The translations under genes and the position numbers were made by a program. Positions 33,002 through 41,778 of a DNA stretch of 64,000 nucleotides are shown piece after piece (position 1 is the first letter of the stretch; every line of letters starts with the position of its first letter). The notes beneath the pieces are model-generated. The model was not told where the DNA came from. It searched no databases and saw nothing but the letters and a program-made list of their open reading frames with translations. The stretch is from Streptomyces sp. SID13726 (GTDB taxonomy: Bacteria; Actinomycetota; Actinomycetes; Streptomycetales; Streptomycetaceae). The stretch covers positions 62,001 through 126,000 of the forward strand of contig NZ_JAAGLY010000001.1 in assembly GCF_010548375.1 (NCBI RefSeq). Direction: 5' to 3'.

Positions 33002-35715
33002 ACGACTGTTGGAGCCGTGTCGCACGCGGGTGGTCCCGCCTGTGCCGTCGGGTGGCGGATCCGGACCGTCGGGTGGCGGATCCGGCCCGCCGCCATTCGG
33101 TCGGCTTCCGTGCCCGCGGGCGTGACCCCGAAGAGGCCCACCCCGTTCACCTGAGTGGCGGAACGCCTGACCGAGGCGGGCCGCCGCACCGCCCTAGTCC
33201 TTCAGGAGCCCCGCACCGGGCGCCGCACCCGCCCGAGGCGCGCAGAGCGCAGAGGAAGCGCCCCTTGCATCAGCCGACTCCGCCCGCCATGCGACAGCCG
33301 ACTCCGCCCGCCACGCGTCAGCCGACTCCGCCCGCCACGCGTCAGCCGACTCCGCCCGCCACGCGTCAGCCGATGCCGACGGCCATCCGTCATCCGACTC
33401 CGCCTGCCGAGTGCCAGCCGACCCTCTCCGCCGGTGACGACGACCGTCCTGACCTGTCCGATCCAGCGCCGTCCTGGAGGGAGATCGCCGACTCGCCGCG
33501 CGCCATGGACACGGGCCCGTCCGAGCCGAGGTTCCCGAGCGGTACCCAGCGCATGGCGGCCACGGCGGAGCATCGTCGGCATCCGGCTCCCGAGCCCGGC
33601 CGGGAGGGCGGCGCTTCTTCGCCGTCACCGTGGGGTTCAGCGGAACACGGTCGGCGTCCGTCGACGTCGACCGAGCAGAACTGGACCGCGGCCCCAGCCA
33701 CCGGCCGTACTCCCCGTCCGCCGTCGCCTTTCCCACCCGGCCAGCCACCCCCGGGCTCCCGGGGTTCCGTCGGCCTGCCTCCGGCGCACGCGGCCATCAT
33801 CTGCGTGGCGCTTCCGGGGCTCGCGATCTCCACGGACCAAGGGCAGTTGACCGGCCAGGGGCTGGAGGGCTTCTACCGCGCGGGCCGACGTGTGCTCTCC
33901 CGCTGCCAGGTCCGAGTAGCCGGCCGGGAACCGATCGCGGTGCAGGCGCGGACTACCGGGGCGGATCGCGCGCGCTTCGTGGGCACTGTGCGCGTCTCGC
34001 CGGGAGCGGGCCCGGACCCGGACGTCGTCGTCGAACGCACACGCCAGGCGGACGGGACGGAACGCATCACGCTCCACAGCGCGGCCGCCCGCCCGCTGCG
34101 GCTGCCGGTGGAGGTGGCGCTCGGCACGGACCTGGCCGACCTGGGCGCGATCGCGTCGGGCCGCACGGGACCCGAGCTGCCGGCGAGCGTCCACGACTCG
34201 GGCCTGCGCTGGTCCTGCGCGACCAGTGGCGCCTCGGTCACGGCCGATCCGCCGCCCACCGACGCGCTGGCGTCGGCAGGTCTGTTGCGCTGGGAGTTCG
34301 AACTGGCCCCCGGTGGCACGGCCGGCCTGGAGTTGCGCTTCCGACTCGACGGCGCTGGTCCCGTCAGGGCTGTGGGACGCGCGGCGACCAGCCCCCTCGC
34401 GCCCGCACGTGCGACAGGAGACCACCCCGGGGTCCAGCTCCTCCTGGACACGAGCATTGCCGACCTCCAGTCCTTACTGCTGCGCGACCCCGCTCACCCG
34501 ACCGACACCCACCTCGCGGCCGGAGCCCCTTGGCGCTGCGGCCTGGCCCCGGCCGAGGCGCTGGTCGCCGCCCGGATGACACTGCCCCTCGGTACCCGGC
34601 TCGCCGCCGGGACCCTCCGCACCCTCGCGCGCACCCAACTCCGAGGGCAGGCGAAACAGTCCGGCATTATTCCCGGGCCCCGCCGGGACGCGGGAGGTCA
34701 TCTCCCGGCCGCCTGCACGGGCACCGAGTCCACCCTGCTCTTCCCCGCGCTGCTCGCCGAGGCCTTCCGCTGGGGGCTCTCGCGGCAGGAGACGGAGGAA
34801 CTGCTCCCCACGGCAGAGCGTTGTCTCGGCTGGCTGCGGGCGACCGTGGGCGAGGCAATGTACCTACGCGACCCGCAGCCCGGCGGCCCGGTGCGCTGCG
34901 AGACACAGGCGCACGCCCATCGCGCCGCCCTCCTGGGCGCCGACCTCCTGGACACGTTCGACCGACCGGGCGGCGCCGAGCTGCGGCAATGGGCCGGAGA
35001 GCTGCGGACGGCCTTCCGCGAGGAGTTCTGGTTCGAGGACCGCGGAGGGGGCCGCCCGGCCGCTGCCCGCGCTCCCGACGGACGTCTCGTGCCGCACCTC
35101 GCGGCCACCGCCGTCCATCTGCTGGACACCGGCCTGCTCGGCGGAGGAGAGCAGGCACCGGGGCTGCTCGACCGAGTGCAGACCGAACAACTCGCCCGGC
35201 TGCTCGGAGGCCCGGCCATGGACTCCGGCTGGGGACTGCGCGGCTTGGGCGCCAAGGAAGTCGGCTACAACCCCTTCGGCCACCGCACCGGTGCCGTGCG
35301 CGTCCACGAGACGGCTGTCGCCGTCGCGGGACTGGCCGCCGCCGGGTACGAGAAGGAGGCCGATTCGCTCCTGCGCGGGCTGCTCGCCGCTGCCGAGACC
35401 TTCGGCCATCGGCTCCCCGAGATGTACGCGGGCGAGCAACGCACCGAGGGAAGCGCCCCGCTCCCCCATCCGGCCGCCTGTAGACCCGCGGCCACGGCGG
35501 CGGCCGCGGGGGTCCTGCTGCTGAGCACCCTCGTCGGCATCCGCCCGGACGCGCCCGCCGGAACGGTGACGCTGCGTCCCGTGCGCAGCGCGCCCCTCGG
35601 CGAGATCGGCCTGACAGGACTGAGGGTCGCCGGAGCGCCTTTCTCCGTGCGGGTCAGCAGACTCGGGCTCGCCATGGTCGAGGAGGCGGCCGAAGGACTG
35701 CAACTGGGAGCCTGA
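32998..35715 (+). CDS. Glycogen-debranching-enzyme-like protein (N-terminal GDE and six-hairpin fold) with disordered leader
   Basis: The ATG at 32998 overlaps the DUF4192 stop (ATGA) behind GGAGGAGGG, giving 905 residues. The first 260 residues are Arg/Pro-rich with six 24-bp repeats. From HAAIICVALPGLAISTDQGQ starts the glycogen-debranching N-terminal beta domain (GLEGFYRAGRRVLSRCQVRV). The C-terminal 450 residues resemble an (alpha/alpha)6 glycoside-hydrolase barrel: CTGTESTLLFPALLAEAFRW, GWGLRGLGAKEVGYNPFGHR and LPEMYAGEQR. Related proteins act on amylo-alpha-glucans, but I cannot point to the catalytic acids. It follows DUF4192 in a two-gene operon whose joint role is unknown. Confidence 0.8.
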   Translation: MNDCWSRVARGWSRLCRRVADPDRRVADPARRHSVGFRARGRDPEEAHPVHLSGGTPDRGGPPHRPSPSGAPHRAPHPPEARRAQRKRPLHQPTPPAMRQPTPPATRQPTPPATRQPTPPATRQPMPTAIRHPTPPAECQPTLSAGDDDRPDLSDPAPSWREIADSPRAMDTGPSEPRFPSGTQRMAATAEHRRHPAPEPGREGGASSPSPWGSAEHGRRPSTSTEQNWTAAPATGRTPRPPSPFPPGQPPPGSRGSVGLPPAHAAIICVALPGLAISTDQGQLTGQGLEGFYRAGRRVLSRCQVRVAGREPIAVQARTTGADRARFVGTVRVSPGAGPDPDVVVERTRQADGTERITLHSAAARPLRLPVEVALGTDLADLGAIASGRTGPELPASVHDSGLRWSCATSGASVTADPPPTDALASAGLLRWEFELAPGGTAGLELRFRLDGAGPVRAVGRAATSPLAPARATGDHPGVQLLLDTSIADLQSLLLRDPAHPTDTHLAAGAPWRCGLAPAEALVAARMTLPLGTRLAAGTLRTLARTQLRGQAKQSGIIPGPRRDAGGHLPAACTGTESTLLFPALLAEAFRWGLSRQETEELLPTAERCLGWLRATVGEAMYLRDPQPGGPVRCETQAHAHRAALLGADLLDTFDRPGGAELRQWAGELRTAFREEFWFEDRGGGRPAAARAPDGRLVPHLAATAVHLLDTGLLGGGEQAPGLLDRVQTEQLARLLGGPAMDSGWGLRGLGAKEVGYNPFGHRTGAVRVHETAVAVAGLAAAGYEKEADSLLRGLLAAAETFGHRLPEMYAGEQRTEGSAPLPHPAACRPAATAAAAGVLLLSTLVGIRPDAPAGTVTLRPVRSAPLGEIGLTGLRVAGAPFSVRVSRLGLAMVEEAAEGLQLGA
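33271..33414 (+). repeat. Six 24-bp tandem repeats in the debranching-like gene
   Basis: The unit CAGCCGACTCCGCCCGCCAC plus GCGT occurs three times perfectly from 33295; one variant copy precedes these and two follow. It encodes QPTPPATR-type octapeptides in the disordered leader. The repeat length keeps the frame. Confidence 0.95.
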
Positions 35716-35814
35716 CCTCGGACGACACCGCATCCGGCGAAGACCGCGGCCACGGCTCGGACCTGCTCGGGGCCGCCGTGGATCAGCGTGGGATGCGGCT
35801 GACGAAGGGAGTGT

Positions 35815-35835
35815 TTATCGTCAGGCAGACGACTA
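35815..35835 (+). promoter_or_regulatory. Putative NrtR-type operator before the Nudix gene
   Basis: TTATCGTC and GACGACTA flank AGGCA; TCGTC/GACGA is a perfect inverted repeat. The layout resembles actinobacterial NrtR boxes (TTATnGTC-N5-GACnATAA). It ends 10 bases before the start codon of an NrtR-like protein, suggesting autoregulation. Confidence 0.55.
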
Positions 35836-35845
35836 TGATCGCCGC

Positions 35846-36607
35846 ATGCCCTACGACCCGTCAGCCTTTCCGCCCTTCGCCGTCACCGTGGACCTGGTCG
35901 TACTGACCGTGCGTCGTCACTCCCTGTGCGCGCTCGCGGTGCGCAGGGGGGAGCCGCCGTTCCAGGGACGCTGGGCGCTTCCCGGCGGCTTCGTGCGGGC
36001 CGACGAGGATCTGGCGCAGGCGGCGGCCCGTGAGCTGGCAGAGGAGACCGGGCTGCGCGCGCACGACCCCGCCGTACCCGTCCAGGACAACGGGGCACAT
36101 CTGGAACAGCTCGCGACCTACGGCGACCCCAAGCGCGATCCCCGGATGCGGGTGGTCAGCGTCGCGCACCTCGCTCTCGCCCCCGACCTGCCCGCTCCCC
36201 GAGCGGGCGGTGACGCCAGCAACGCGCGCTGGGCGCCGGTCGAGGAGCTGCTGCAGAAGGGCGGTTACGGTCGCGATGGCGAGGAGCCGGTTGCGCCGCT
36301 GGCCTTCGACCACGCGCAGATCCTGGCGGACGGTGTGGAGCGCGCCCGTTCGAAGATCGAGTACTCCTCCCTGGCCACCGCGTTCTGCCCGCCCGAGTTC
36401 ACCGTCGGCGAGCTGCGCCGCGTCTACGAGGCGGTCTGGGGTGTGGCCCTCGACCCGCGCAACTTCCACCGCAAGGTGACGGGCACCCCGGGCTTCCTGG
36501 TCCCCACCGGAGGTACGACCACGCGTCAAGGAGGCCGCCCCGCCCAGCTCTTCCGGGCCGGAGGCGCCACGCTCCTCAACCCTCCGATGCTGCGCCCCGA
36601 GGTGTGA
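35846..36607 (+). CDS. NrtR-like Nudix protein with C-terminal winged helix
   Basis: The 253-residue protein has a complete Nudix box, GGFVRADEDLAQAAARELAE followed by ETGL (GX5EX7REUXEEXGU), so it may still hydrolyse nucleoside diphosphate derivatives. The C-terminal third, FTVGELRRVYEAVWGVALDP and NFHRKVTGTPGFL, is the NrtR winged-helix DNA-binding domain. NrtR proteins sense ADP-ribose and repress NAD synthesis or NAD-linked genes. No NAD biosynthesis gene is adjacent, so its targets, apart from possibly itself, are elsewhere. The ATG at 35846 has no purine-rich site; the inverted repeat at 35815-35835 lies just upstream. Confidence 0.85.
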   Translation: MPYDPSAFPPFAVTVDLVVLTVRRHSLCALAVRRGEPPFQGRWALPGGFVRADEDLAQAAARELAEETGLRAHDPAVPVQDNGAHLEQLATYGDPKRDPRMRVVSVAHLALAPDLPAPRAGGDASNARWAPVEELLQKGGYGRDGEEPVAPLAFDHAQILADGVERARSKIEYSSLATAFCPPEFTVGELRRVYEAVWGVALDPRNFHRKVTGTPGFLVPTGGTTTRQGGRPAQLFRAGGATLLNPPMLRPEV

Positions 36608-36647
36608 CGACCCGGAAAACCGGACATAACGCGCTATCTTGCTACGG

Positions 36648-38627
36648 GTGATCCAGGCCTTCGGACTGACCAGCAACTCCCGCAAGGACCTCCCGCCCGC
36701 GGTCGACGACGTGTCCTTCGAAGCGCGAGCGGGACGCGTCACCGCCCTCCTCGGAGCGTCGGGCGCGGGCAAGACGACGGCGCTCAGACTGATGCTCGAA
36801 CTCCAACATGGCCGTGGCATCACCTACTTCAGAGGCCGCCCCCTGCACCGCATCGCCCACCCCTCGCGCGAGGTCGGCGTGCTAATGGGGGATGTGCCGG
36901 GCCATCCCGCGCGCTCCGTGCGTGGCCATCTGCGCATGCTCTGTGCCGCGACGGGCGTTCCGGTCCGGCGTGCCGACGAGGTGCTCGAAGTGGTGGGCCT
37001 CGTCAGCCTGCGCGACGAGCGGCTCGGCACCCTGTCGCGCGGCATGGACCGTCGCCTCGGCCTGGCCTGCGCTCTGTTGTCGGACCCGCACACCCTCGTG
37101 CTGGACGATCCCGCCGACGGGCTCTCCACCCGTGAGAGCCACTGGCTGCACGGCATGCTGCGCGCGCACGCCGCCCAGGGCGGCACGGTCCTGTTCACCA
37201 CGCCCGAGCCCAAGGAGGCCGCGCGCGCAGCCGATCGTGTCATCACCCTGGAGCAGGGCAGACTCGCGGCCGACCAGGAGGCCGGGGAGTTCGCCCGGAC
37301 CAGGCTGCGCCCCCGCGTCGCCGTCCGCACCCCGCATGCCGCCCGCCTCGCCGCCCTGCTCGCCAAGGAGGCCCGCACGGCACACCGCTCCGTCGAAGTC
37401 GTCCGGGACGGCGGCAACCGGCTGTCCGTGTACGGCAGTACATGCGCCGACGTCGGCGAGACTGCCTTCCGCCACGGCATCCTCGTCCATCAACTCGCGG
37501 ACGAGGTCGGAGACATGGGGCCGGGCGCGGGGCCGCTTCCCGGGGAGCCGGCCCAGGGCTCATGGCCGGGGGCTGGTGAGGGCATCGAGGCCGGGGCGTC
37601 GGCAGCGCTGTCGGGGGCTGTGGCGGTCGTGCAGGGCGGTCAGAGGTCGCCTGCCGAACGCGAACCGGAGGCGCGTGGCGCTCAGCCGGAGCGGGAGAGC
37701 CCGGGTGCGTGCCGCGACGATGAGGCGGTGCGCGGAAGCGGGGACACCTTTGAGGCTCCGGCGGCCCGCAGCGGTCGTACGACTTCGGTCTCCGTAGCGG
37801 TCCCCAAGGTCACCGCCCCGCTGTCCCCCCTCCCGCCCCCCATCTCCGTGAGATCGGCGCCCAGTCCGCTGCGCCCCCTGCGCTACGAGCTGCGGCGGGC
37901 CGCGGGGGTGGGGACCGGGTTCCTCACCGGTGCTGTCGTTCTCGTCGTGTCCGCCCTCATCGCCGTACTCCTGGCCAGAGTCGGTCACACCCCGCAGCCG
38001 CGACTGCTGGCCGCGTGGCCCAGGGAGCTGCCGCTGCCGCCCGCGGCGCTCGGGGCCGGGCTGCTCGGGGCGCTCGCGTTCGGCGACGAGTTCCGCCACC
38101 CCGCCCTGGCCGCGGACCGCGGCACCGTGCCCCGTCGGCTGGGGCTGCTCGCCGCGAAACTCGTCGTCGCCGCTGCCACCGCGCTGACACTGGCCTTTCT
38201 CACGCTGGGCTGCGACGCCGAAGTGCTCTATCTCGTCTACGGACGAGAGCTCACGGAAGTTCCCGCCGACTGGTTGTCGCTGAGCGCGAGTTGGTTCGGA
38301 CTCGTGGTCGGCTGCGCATGGGCCGGGGTCCTGGCCGCCGGCACCTTCCGGTCCACCACGGCCGGGCTCGCGGCGGTGGTCGCCGTACCTGTCGTCGTCG
38401 TACCCCTTGTACAGAAGGCGCTGGAAGGGGCTTCCCTGCGGGCTGCGGCCGGGCTTCCCGCGCGGTTGCGGGAGGTGTTCCTGCTGCAGTGGCCCTTCGG
38501 TGGAGAGCGCTATCTGGCCGGAGCGGTGCGGGTGATCGCCCAACCTGTGGGCGGCGCGCTGACGTTGTCGCTGACTGCCCTGGTGTGCGCGTATCTGCTC
38601 ACCGGCCTGCGCAGCAGGGTCCGATGA
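36648..38627 (+). CDS. ABC transporter, ATPase and membrane domains in one chain
   Basis: The protein is about 659 residues from GTG 36648 (TTG at 36639 is an alternative). The ATPase half has Walker A LLGASGAGKTTALRL, but the signature is LSRGMDRRLG rather than LSGGQ and Walker B reads TLVLDDPADGLS with Asp in place of the catalytic Glu. A 100-residue low-complexity linker (about 37520-37830) leads to a membrane half with about six helices, for example GTGFLTGAVVLVVSALIAVL and LGLLAAKLVVAAATALTLAF. The deviations suggest slow or regulatory ATP use. The substrate is unknown. It lies upstream of whiH on the same strand, with the whiH promoter between. Confidence 0.78.
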   Translation: MIQAFGLTSNSRKDLPPAVDDVSFEARAGRVTALLGASGAGKTTALRLMLELQHGRGITYFRGRPLHRIAHPSREVGVLMGDVPGHPARSVRGHLRMLCAATGVPVRRADEVLEVVGLVSLRDERLGTLSRGMDRRLGLACALLSDPHTLVLDDPADGLSTRESHWLHGMLRAHAAQGGTVLFTTPEPKEAARAADRVITLEQGRLAADQEAGEFARTRLRPRVAVRTPHAARLAALLAKEARTAHRSVEVVRDGGNRLSVYGSTCADVGETAFRHGILVHQLADEVGDMGPGAGPLPGEPAQGSWPGAGEGIEAGASAALSGAVAVVQGGQRSPAEREPEARGAQPERESPGACRDDEAVRGSGDTFEAPAARSGRTTSVSVAVPKVTAPLSPLPPPISVRSAPSPLRPLRYELRRAAGVGTGFLTGAVVLVVSALIAVLLARVGHTPQPRLLAAWPRELPLPPAALGAGLLGALAFGDEFRHPALAADRGTVPRRLGLLAAKLVVAAATALTLAFLTLGCDAEVLYLVYGRELTEVPADWLSLSASWFGLVVGCAWAGVLAAGTFRSTTAGLAAVVAVPVVVVPLVQKALEGASLRAAAGLPARLREVFLLQWPFGGERYLAGAVRVIAQPVGGALTLSLTALVCAYLLTGLRSRVR

Positions 38628-38689
38628 CGACCGTCCGTGCGCTTCCGGTCCCGACCTGCGCACAACTCCCCGACGAAAGCGCATTTCTT

Positions 38690-38697
38690 TCCGATAA
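38690..38697 (+). promoter_or_regulatory. Sigma-WhiG-type -10 element of whiH
   Basis: TCCGATAA matches the GCCGATAA -10 element of the WhiG/flagellar sigma class at 7 of 8 bases. GAAA at 38675-38678, 11 bases upstream, is the only candidate for the -35 part. whiH is known to be a direct target of sigma-WhiG. Confidence 0.65.
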
Positions 38698-38789
38698 GGC
38701 GTCAATTGCGACGGGGTGAGCGATCACCCTTTCGTGTGCTTTTCACCAAAGACCTCAAGGGAGTTGGGGACGGCGCCGACAAAGGATCC

Positions 38790-39677
38790 GTGAGTACCCT
38801 TGCGCACACCATGATGACCGCCGCCCGCTCCGCCGACTCCGGTCTGGCCGGCCCGGGCGAACTCGACCGCTACCCCTACGCCGAGGCCCCGGCCCCCGAC
38901 CGCGTCGGATCCCCCATCTGGGACGCGGTGGACCCGGAGCTGGGCCGCGTGGGCCGACGTGCCGCAGGAAGCCGCGGGCGCGGACTGCACGGCCAACTCG
39001 TCCAGCAGTTGGGCCAGATGATCGTCTCCGGTGACCTGGGCGCCGACCGGCCGCTGGTGCCCGAGGAGATCGGCCAGCGCTTCGAGGTCTCCCGCACTGT
39101 CGTCCGCGAGTCGCTCCGTGTGCTGGAGGCCAAGGGACTGGTCAGCGCCCGCCCGAACGTCGGCACGCGCGTGCGTCCCGTCAGCGACTGGAACCTCCTG
39201 GACCCGGACATCATCGAATGGCGGGCCTTCGGACCGCAGCGCGACGACCAGCGCCGTGAGCTGAGCGAGCTGCGCTGGACGATCGAGCCGCTCGCCGCGC
39301 GGCTGGCCGCCGGGCACGGCCGTGAGGACGTTCAGCAGCGTCTCGGCGACATGGTCGAGATCATGGGACACGCCATGGGCCAGGGTGACGCGCTCACCTT
39401 TTCCCGTGCCGACGCCGAGTTCCACTCCCTGCTGATCCAGCTCGCGGGCAACCGCATGCTGGAGCATCTCTCGGGGATCGTCTCGGCCGCCCTTCAGGTC
39501 TCCGGCGGGCCCGTCACCGGCTGTGACCGGCCGAACGAGTCGTCGCTGGCGCACCACGGCCGGATCGCCGACGCCCTCGCCGCCGGTGACGGATCGGCGG
39601 CCGAGAACGCCATGCGTCAACTGCTCACCGTCCACCCCGAGGTGGAGCGCGTGGTGCCCGCCCCGCGCGAGCACTGA
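38790..39677 (+). CDS. whiH: Sporulation regulator WhiH (GntR family)
   Basis: The protein is 295 residues from the GTG at 38790 (AAAGGA 3 bases upstream), giving the family start VSTLAHTMMTAARSADSGL. The GntR winged helix is HGQLVQQLGQMIVSGDLGAD, EEIGQRFEVSRTVVRESLRV and LEAKGLVSARPNVGTRV. The C-terminal FadR-type domain (FCD) carries RWTIEPLAARLAAGH, ADAEFHSLLIQLAGN and HHGRIADALAAGD with candidate metal-binding residues (Asp/His). WhiH is needed for regular septation of aerial hyphae into spores and represses its own gene; an acidic metabolite ligand has been suggested. hrdB follows after a strong terminator. Confidence 0.97.
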   Translation: MSTLAHTMMTAARSADSGLAGPGELDRYPYAEAPAPDRVGSPIWDAVDPELGRVGRRAAGSRGRGLHGQLVQQLGQMIVSGDLGADRPLVPEEIGQRFEVSRTVVRESLRVLEAKGLVSARPNVGTRVRPVSDWNLLDPDIIEWRAFGPQRDDQRRELSELRWTIEPLAARLAAGHGREDVQQRLGDMVEIMGHAMGQGDALTFSRADAEFHSLLIQLAGNRMLEHLSGIVSAALQVSGGPVTGCDRPNESSLAHHGRIADALAAGDGSAAENAMRQLLTVHPEVERVVPAPREH

Positions 39678-39750
39678 CCGCGCACCGCGGGCGGCCCGGC
39701 CGGAGGTGTCCTTCCCCTCCTGCGGCATCGTCCGGCCGCCGAACCGCCTC

Positions 39751-39794
39751 CGTCGGACCCCGCAGGATCCTCGGCGACCCTGCGGGGTCCGACG
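39751..39794 (+). terminator. whiH terminator
   Basis: CGTCGGACCCCGCAGG (39751-39766) and its exact complement (39779-39794) form a 16-bp stem with a 12-base loop. Confidence 0.85.
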
Positions 39795-39915
39795 GCGCGG
39801 CGTGGTGGCGGCGTCCGTCGAGCGCTGCTGGTCGACACGGTCACTGACCTCCTCTGCCCGTGTCTGACCGATTTTGAGCGCTTACGGGGTGTGACTCGGG
39901 CCACGCAGATTGGGC

Positions 39916-39942
39916 GTAACGCTCGCGGGAGCAGCGCGATGA
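39916..39942 (+). promoter_or_regulatory. ECF-type promoter of hrdB
   Basis: GTAACGC at 39916 and CGATGA at 39937, with 16 bases between GTAAC and CGATGA, form an ECF-sigma layout. It resembles, as I recall, the hrdB promoter recognised by sigma-ShbA in S. griseus. It lies 164 bases before the hrdB start. Confidence 0.6.
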
Positions 39943-39964
39943 CCTAAGAGGTGACAGCCGCGGA

Positions 39965-39991
39965 GGGAATACGGACGCCGTTTCAGGCGCT
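39965..39991 (+). promoter_or_regulatory. Sigma-R-like second promoter of hrdB
   Basis: GGGAAT at 39965-39970, 18 bases, then GCT at 39989-39991. The -10 has one mismatch to GTT. S. coelicolor hrdB has a sigma-R-dependent p2 promoter, so this is the natural candidate. Confidence 0.5.
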
Positions 39992-40105
39992 GTGCATCTT
40001 CCCGGCCCCCGCCCGCGCCGTCGGCCCCTTCCCAGGCCGGTGGTCGGCTCCTGTCCGTCCTGGACGGGGCCGGAAGCCGTTTTCCAACGTTCCGAGAGGT
40101 TGTTC

Positions 40106-41647
40106 GTGTCGGCCAGCACATCCCGTACGCTCCCGCCGGAGATCGCCGAGTCCGTCTCTGTCATGGCTCTCATTGAGCGGGGAAAGGCTGAGGGGCAGAT
40201 CGCCGGCGACGACGTGCGTCGGGCCTTCGAAGCTGACCAGATTCCGGCCACTCAGTGGAAGAACGTACTGCGCAGCCTCAACCAGATCCTCGAGGAAGAG
40301 GGTGTGACGCTGATGGTCAGTGCCGCGGAGCCCAAGCGCACCCGAAAGAGCGTCGCAGCGAAGAGTCCGGCCAAGCGCACCGCCACCAAGACGGTCGCGG
40401 CGAAGACGGTGACCACGAAGAAGGCCACCGCCACCGCCACCCCGGCGGCTCCCACCGCTGAGCCCGCCGTCGAGGGCGAGACGCCCGCGAAGCCCGTCGC
40501 CAAGAAGGCTGTCGCCACGAAGAAGGCGGCCGCGAAGAAGACGGTCGCCACCAAGAAGACCGCGGCGGCAGCCAAGAAGACGGCTGCCAAGAAGGACGAC
40601 GCTGAGGGCGTCGAGGACGAGGTCCTCGAGGAGATCAAGCCCGGCGAAGAGGAAGAGGAAGGGGCCGAGAACAAGGGCTTCGTCCTCTCCGACGACGACG
40701 AGGACGACGCACCGGCCCAGCAGGTCGCCGTCGCCGGTGCCACCGCCGACCCGGTCAAGGACTACCTCAAGCAGATCGGCAAGGTCCCGCTGCTCAACGC
40801 CGAGCAGGAGGTCGAGCTCGCCAAGCGCATCGAGGCCGGTCTGTTCGCCGAGGACAAGCTGGCCAACGCCGACAAGCTGGCCCCCAAGCTCAAGCGCGAG
40901 CTGGAGATCATCGCCGAGGACGGCCGCCGCGCCAAGAACCACCTCCTGGAGGCCAACCTCCGTCTGGTGGTCTCCCTGGCCAAGCGCTACACCGGCCGCG
41001 GCATGCTGTTCCTGGACCTGATCCAGGAGGGCAACCTCGGTCTGATCCGCGCGGTCGAGAAGTTCGACTACACCAAGGGCTACAAGTTCTCCACGTACGC
41101 CACCTGGTGGATCCGTCAGGCGATCACCCGCGCCATGGCCGACCAGGCCCGCACCATCCGTATCCCGGTGCACATGGTCGAGGTCATCAACAAGCTCGCG
41201 CGCGTGCAGCGCCAGATGCTCCAGGACCTGGGCCGCGAGCCCACCCCGGAGGAGCTGGCCAAGGAACTCGACATGACCCCCGAGAAGGTCATCGAGGTCC
41301 AGAAGTACGGCCGCGAGCCCATCTCGCTGCACACCCCGCTGGGCGAGGACGGCGACAGCGAGTTCGGTGACCTCATCGAGGACTCCGAGGCGGTCGTCCC
41401 GGCCGACGCGGTCAGCTTCACGCTCCTGCAGGAGCAGCTCCACTCCGTGCTCGACACCCTGTCCGAGCGCGAGGCGGGCGTCGTCTCCATGCGCTTCGGT
41501 CTCACCGACGGTCAGCCGAAGACCCTCGACGAGATCGGCAAGGTCTACGGCGTCACGCGTGAGCGCATCCGCCAGATCGAGTCGAAGACCATGTCGAAGC
41601 TGCGCCACCCGTCGCGTTCGCAGGTGCTGCGCGACTACCTCGACTAG
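40106..41647 (+). CDS. hrdB: Principal RNA polymerase sigma factor HrdB
   Basis: The protein is 513 residues from the GTG at 40106, behind GAGAGG at 6 bases. Region 1.1 is followed by the Streptomyces-typical Lys/Ala/Thr-rich linker ([18 protein letters not shown]) and an acidic patch ([12 protein letters not shown]). The conserved core then runs: [20 protein letters not shown] (1.2), [20 protein letters not shown] (2.1-2.2), [20 protein letters not shown] (2.3-2.4, -10 recognition), [20 protein letters not shown] (3) and [20 protein letters not shown] (4.2, -35 recognition). It directs housekeeping transcription and is essential. Its upstream region has ECF-type and sigma-R-like promoters; a strong terminator follows. 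Confidence 0.99.
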   Translation: MSASTSRTLPPEIAESVSVMALIERGKAEGQIAGDDVRRAFEADQIPATQWKNVLRSLNQILEEEGVTLMVSAAEPKRTRKSVAAKSPAKRTATKTVAAKTVTTKKATATATPAAPTAEPAVEGETPAKPVAKKAVATKKAAAKKTVATKKTAAAAKKTAAKKDDAEGVEDEVLEEIKPGEEEEEGAENKGFVLSDDDEDDAPAQQVAVAGATADPVKDYLKQIGKVPLLNAEQEVELAKRIEAGLFAEDKLANADKLAPKLKRELEIIAEDGRRAKNHLLEANLRLVVSLAKRYTGRGMLFLDLIQEGNLGLIRAVEKFDYTKGYKFSTYATWWIRQAITRAMADQARTIRIPVHMVEVINKLARVQRQMLQDLGREPTPEELAKELDMTPEKVIEVQKYGREPISLHTPLGEDGDSEFGDLIEDSEAVVPADAVSFTLLQEQLHSVLDTLSEREAGVVSMRFGLTDGQPKTLDEIGKVYGVTRERIRQIESKTMSKLRHPSRSQVLRDYLD

Positions 41648-41666
41648 GTCGTAGTCGTACGACGTC

Positions 41667-41700
41667 GAAGGCCCGGTCCCTCTCCAGGGGCCGGGCCTTC
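41667..41700 (+). terminator. hrdB terminator
   Basis: GAAGGCCCGG (41667-41676) and CCGGGCCTTC (41691-41700) pair perfectly, with CCC/GGG extending the stem inward. Confidence 0.85.
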
Positions 41701-41778
41701 GTGCTGCTTCGTGCTGCGCGCGCGTGTGCTCTGCATGACTCTGGGTGTCCGATCACCACCCTTGAGTGAGGAGTGTGC

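Noticed and set aside
39992..40105. Upstream in-frame extension of HrdB
   Set aside because: The GTG at 40106 has the ribosome site and gives the known HrdB N terminus; the extension overlaps the promoter leader.
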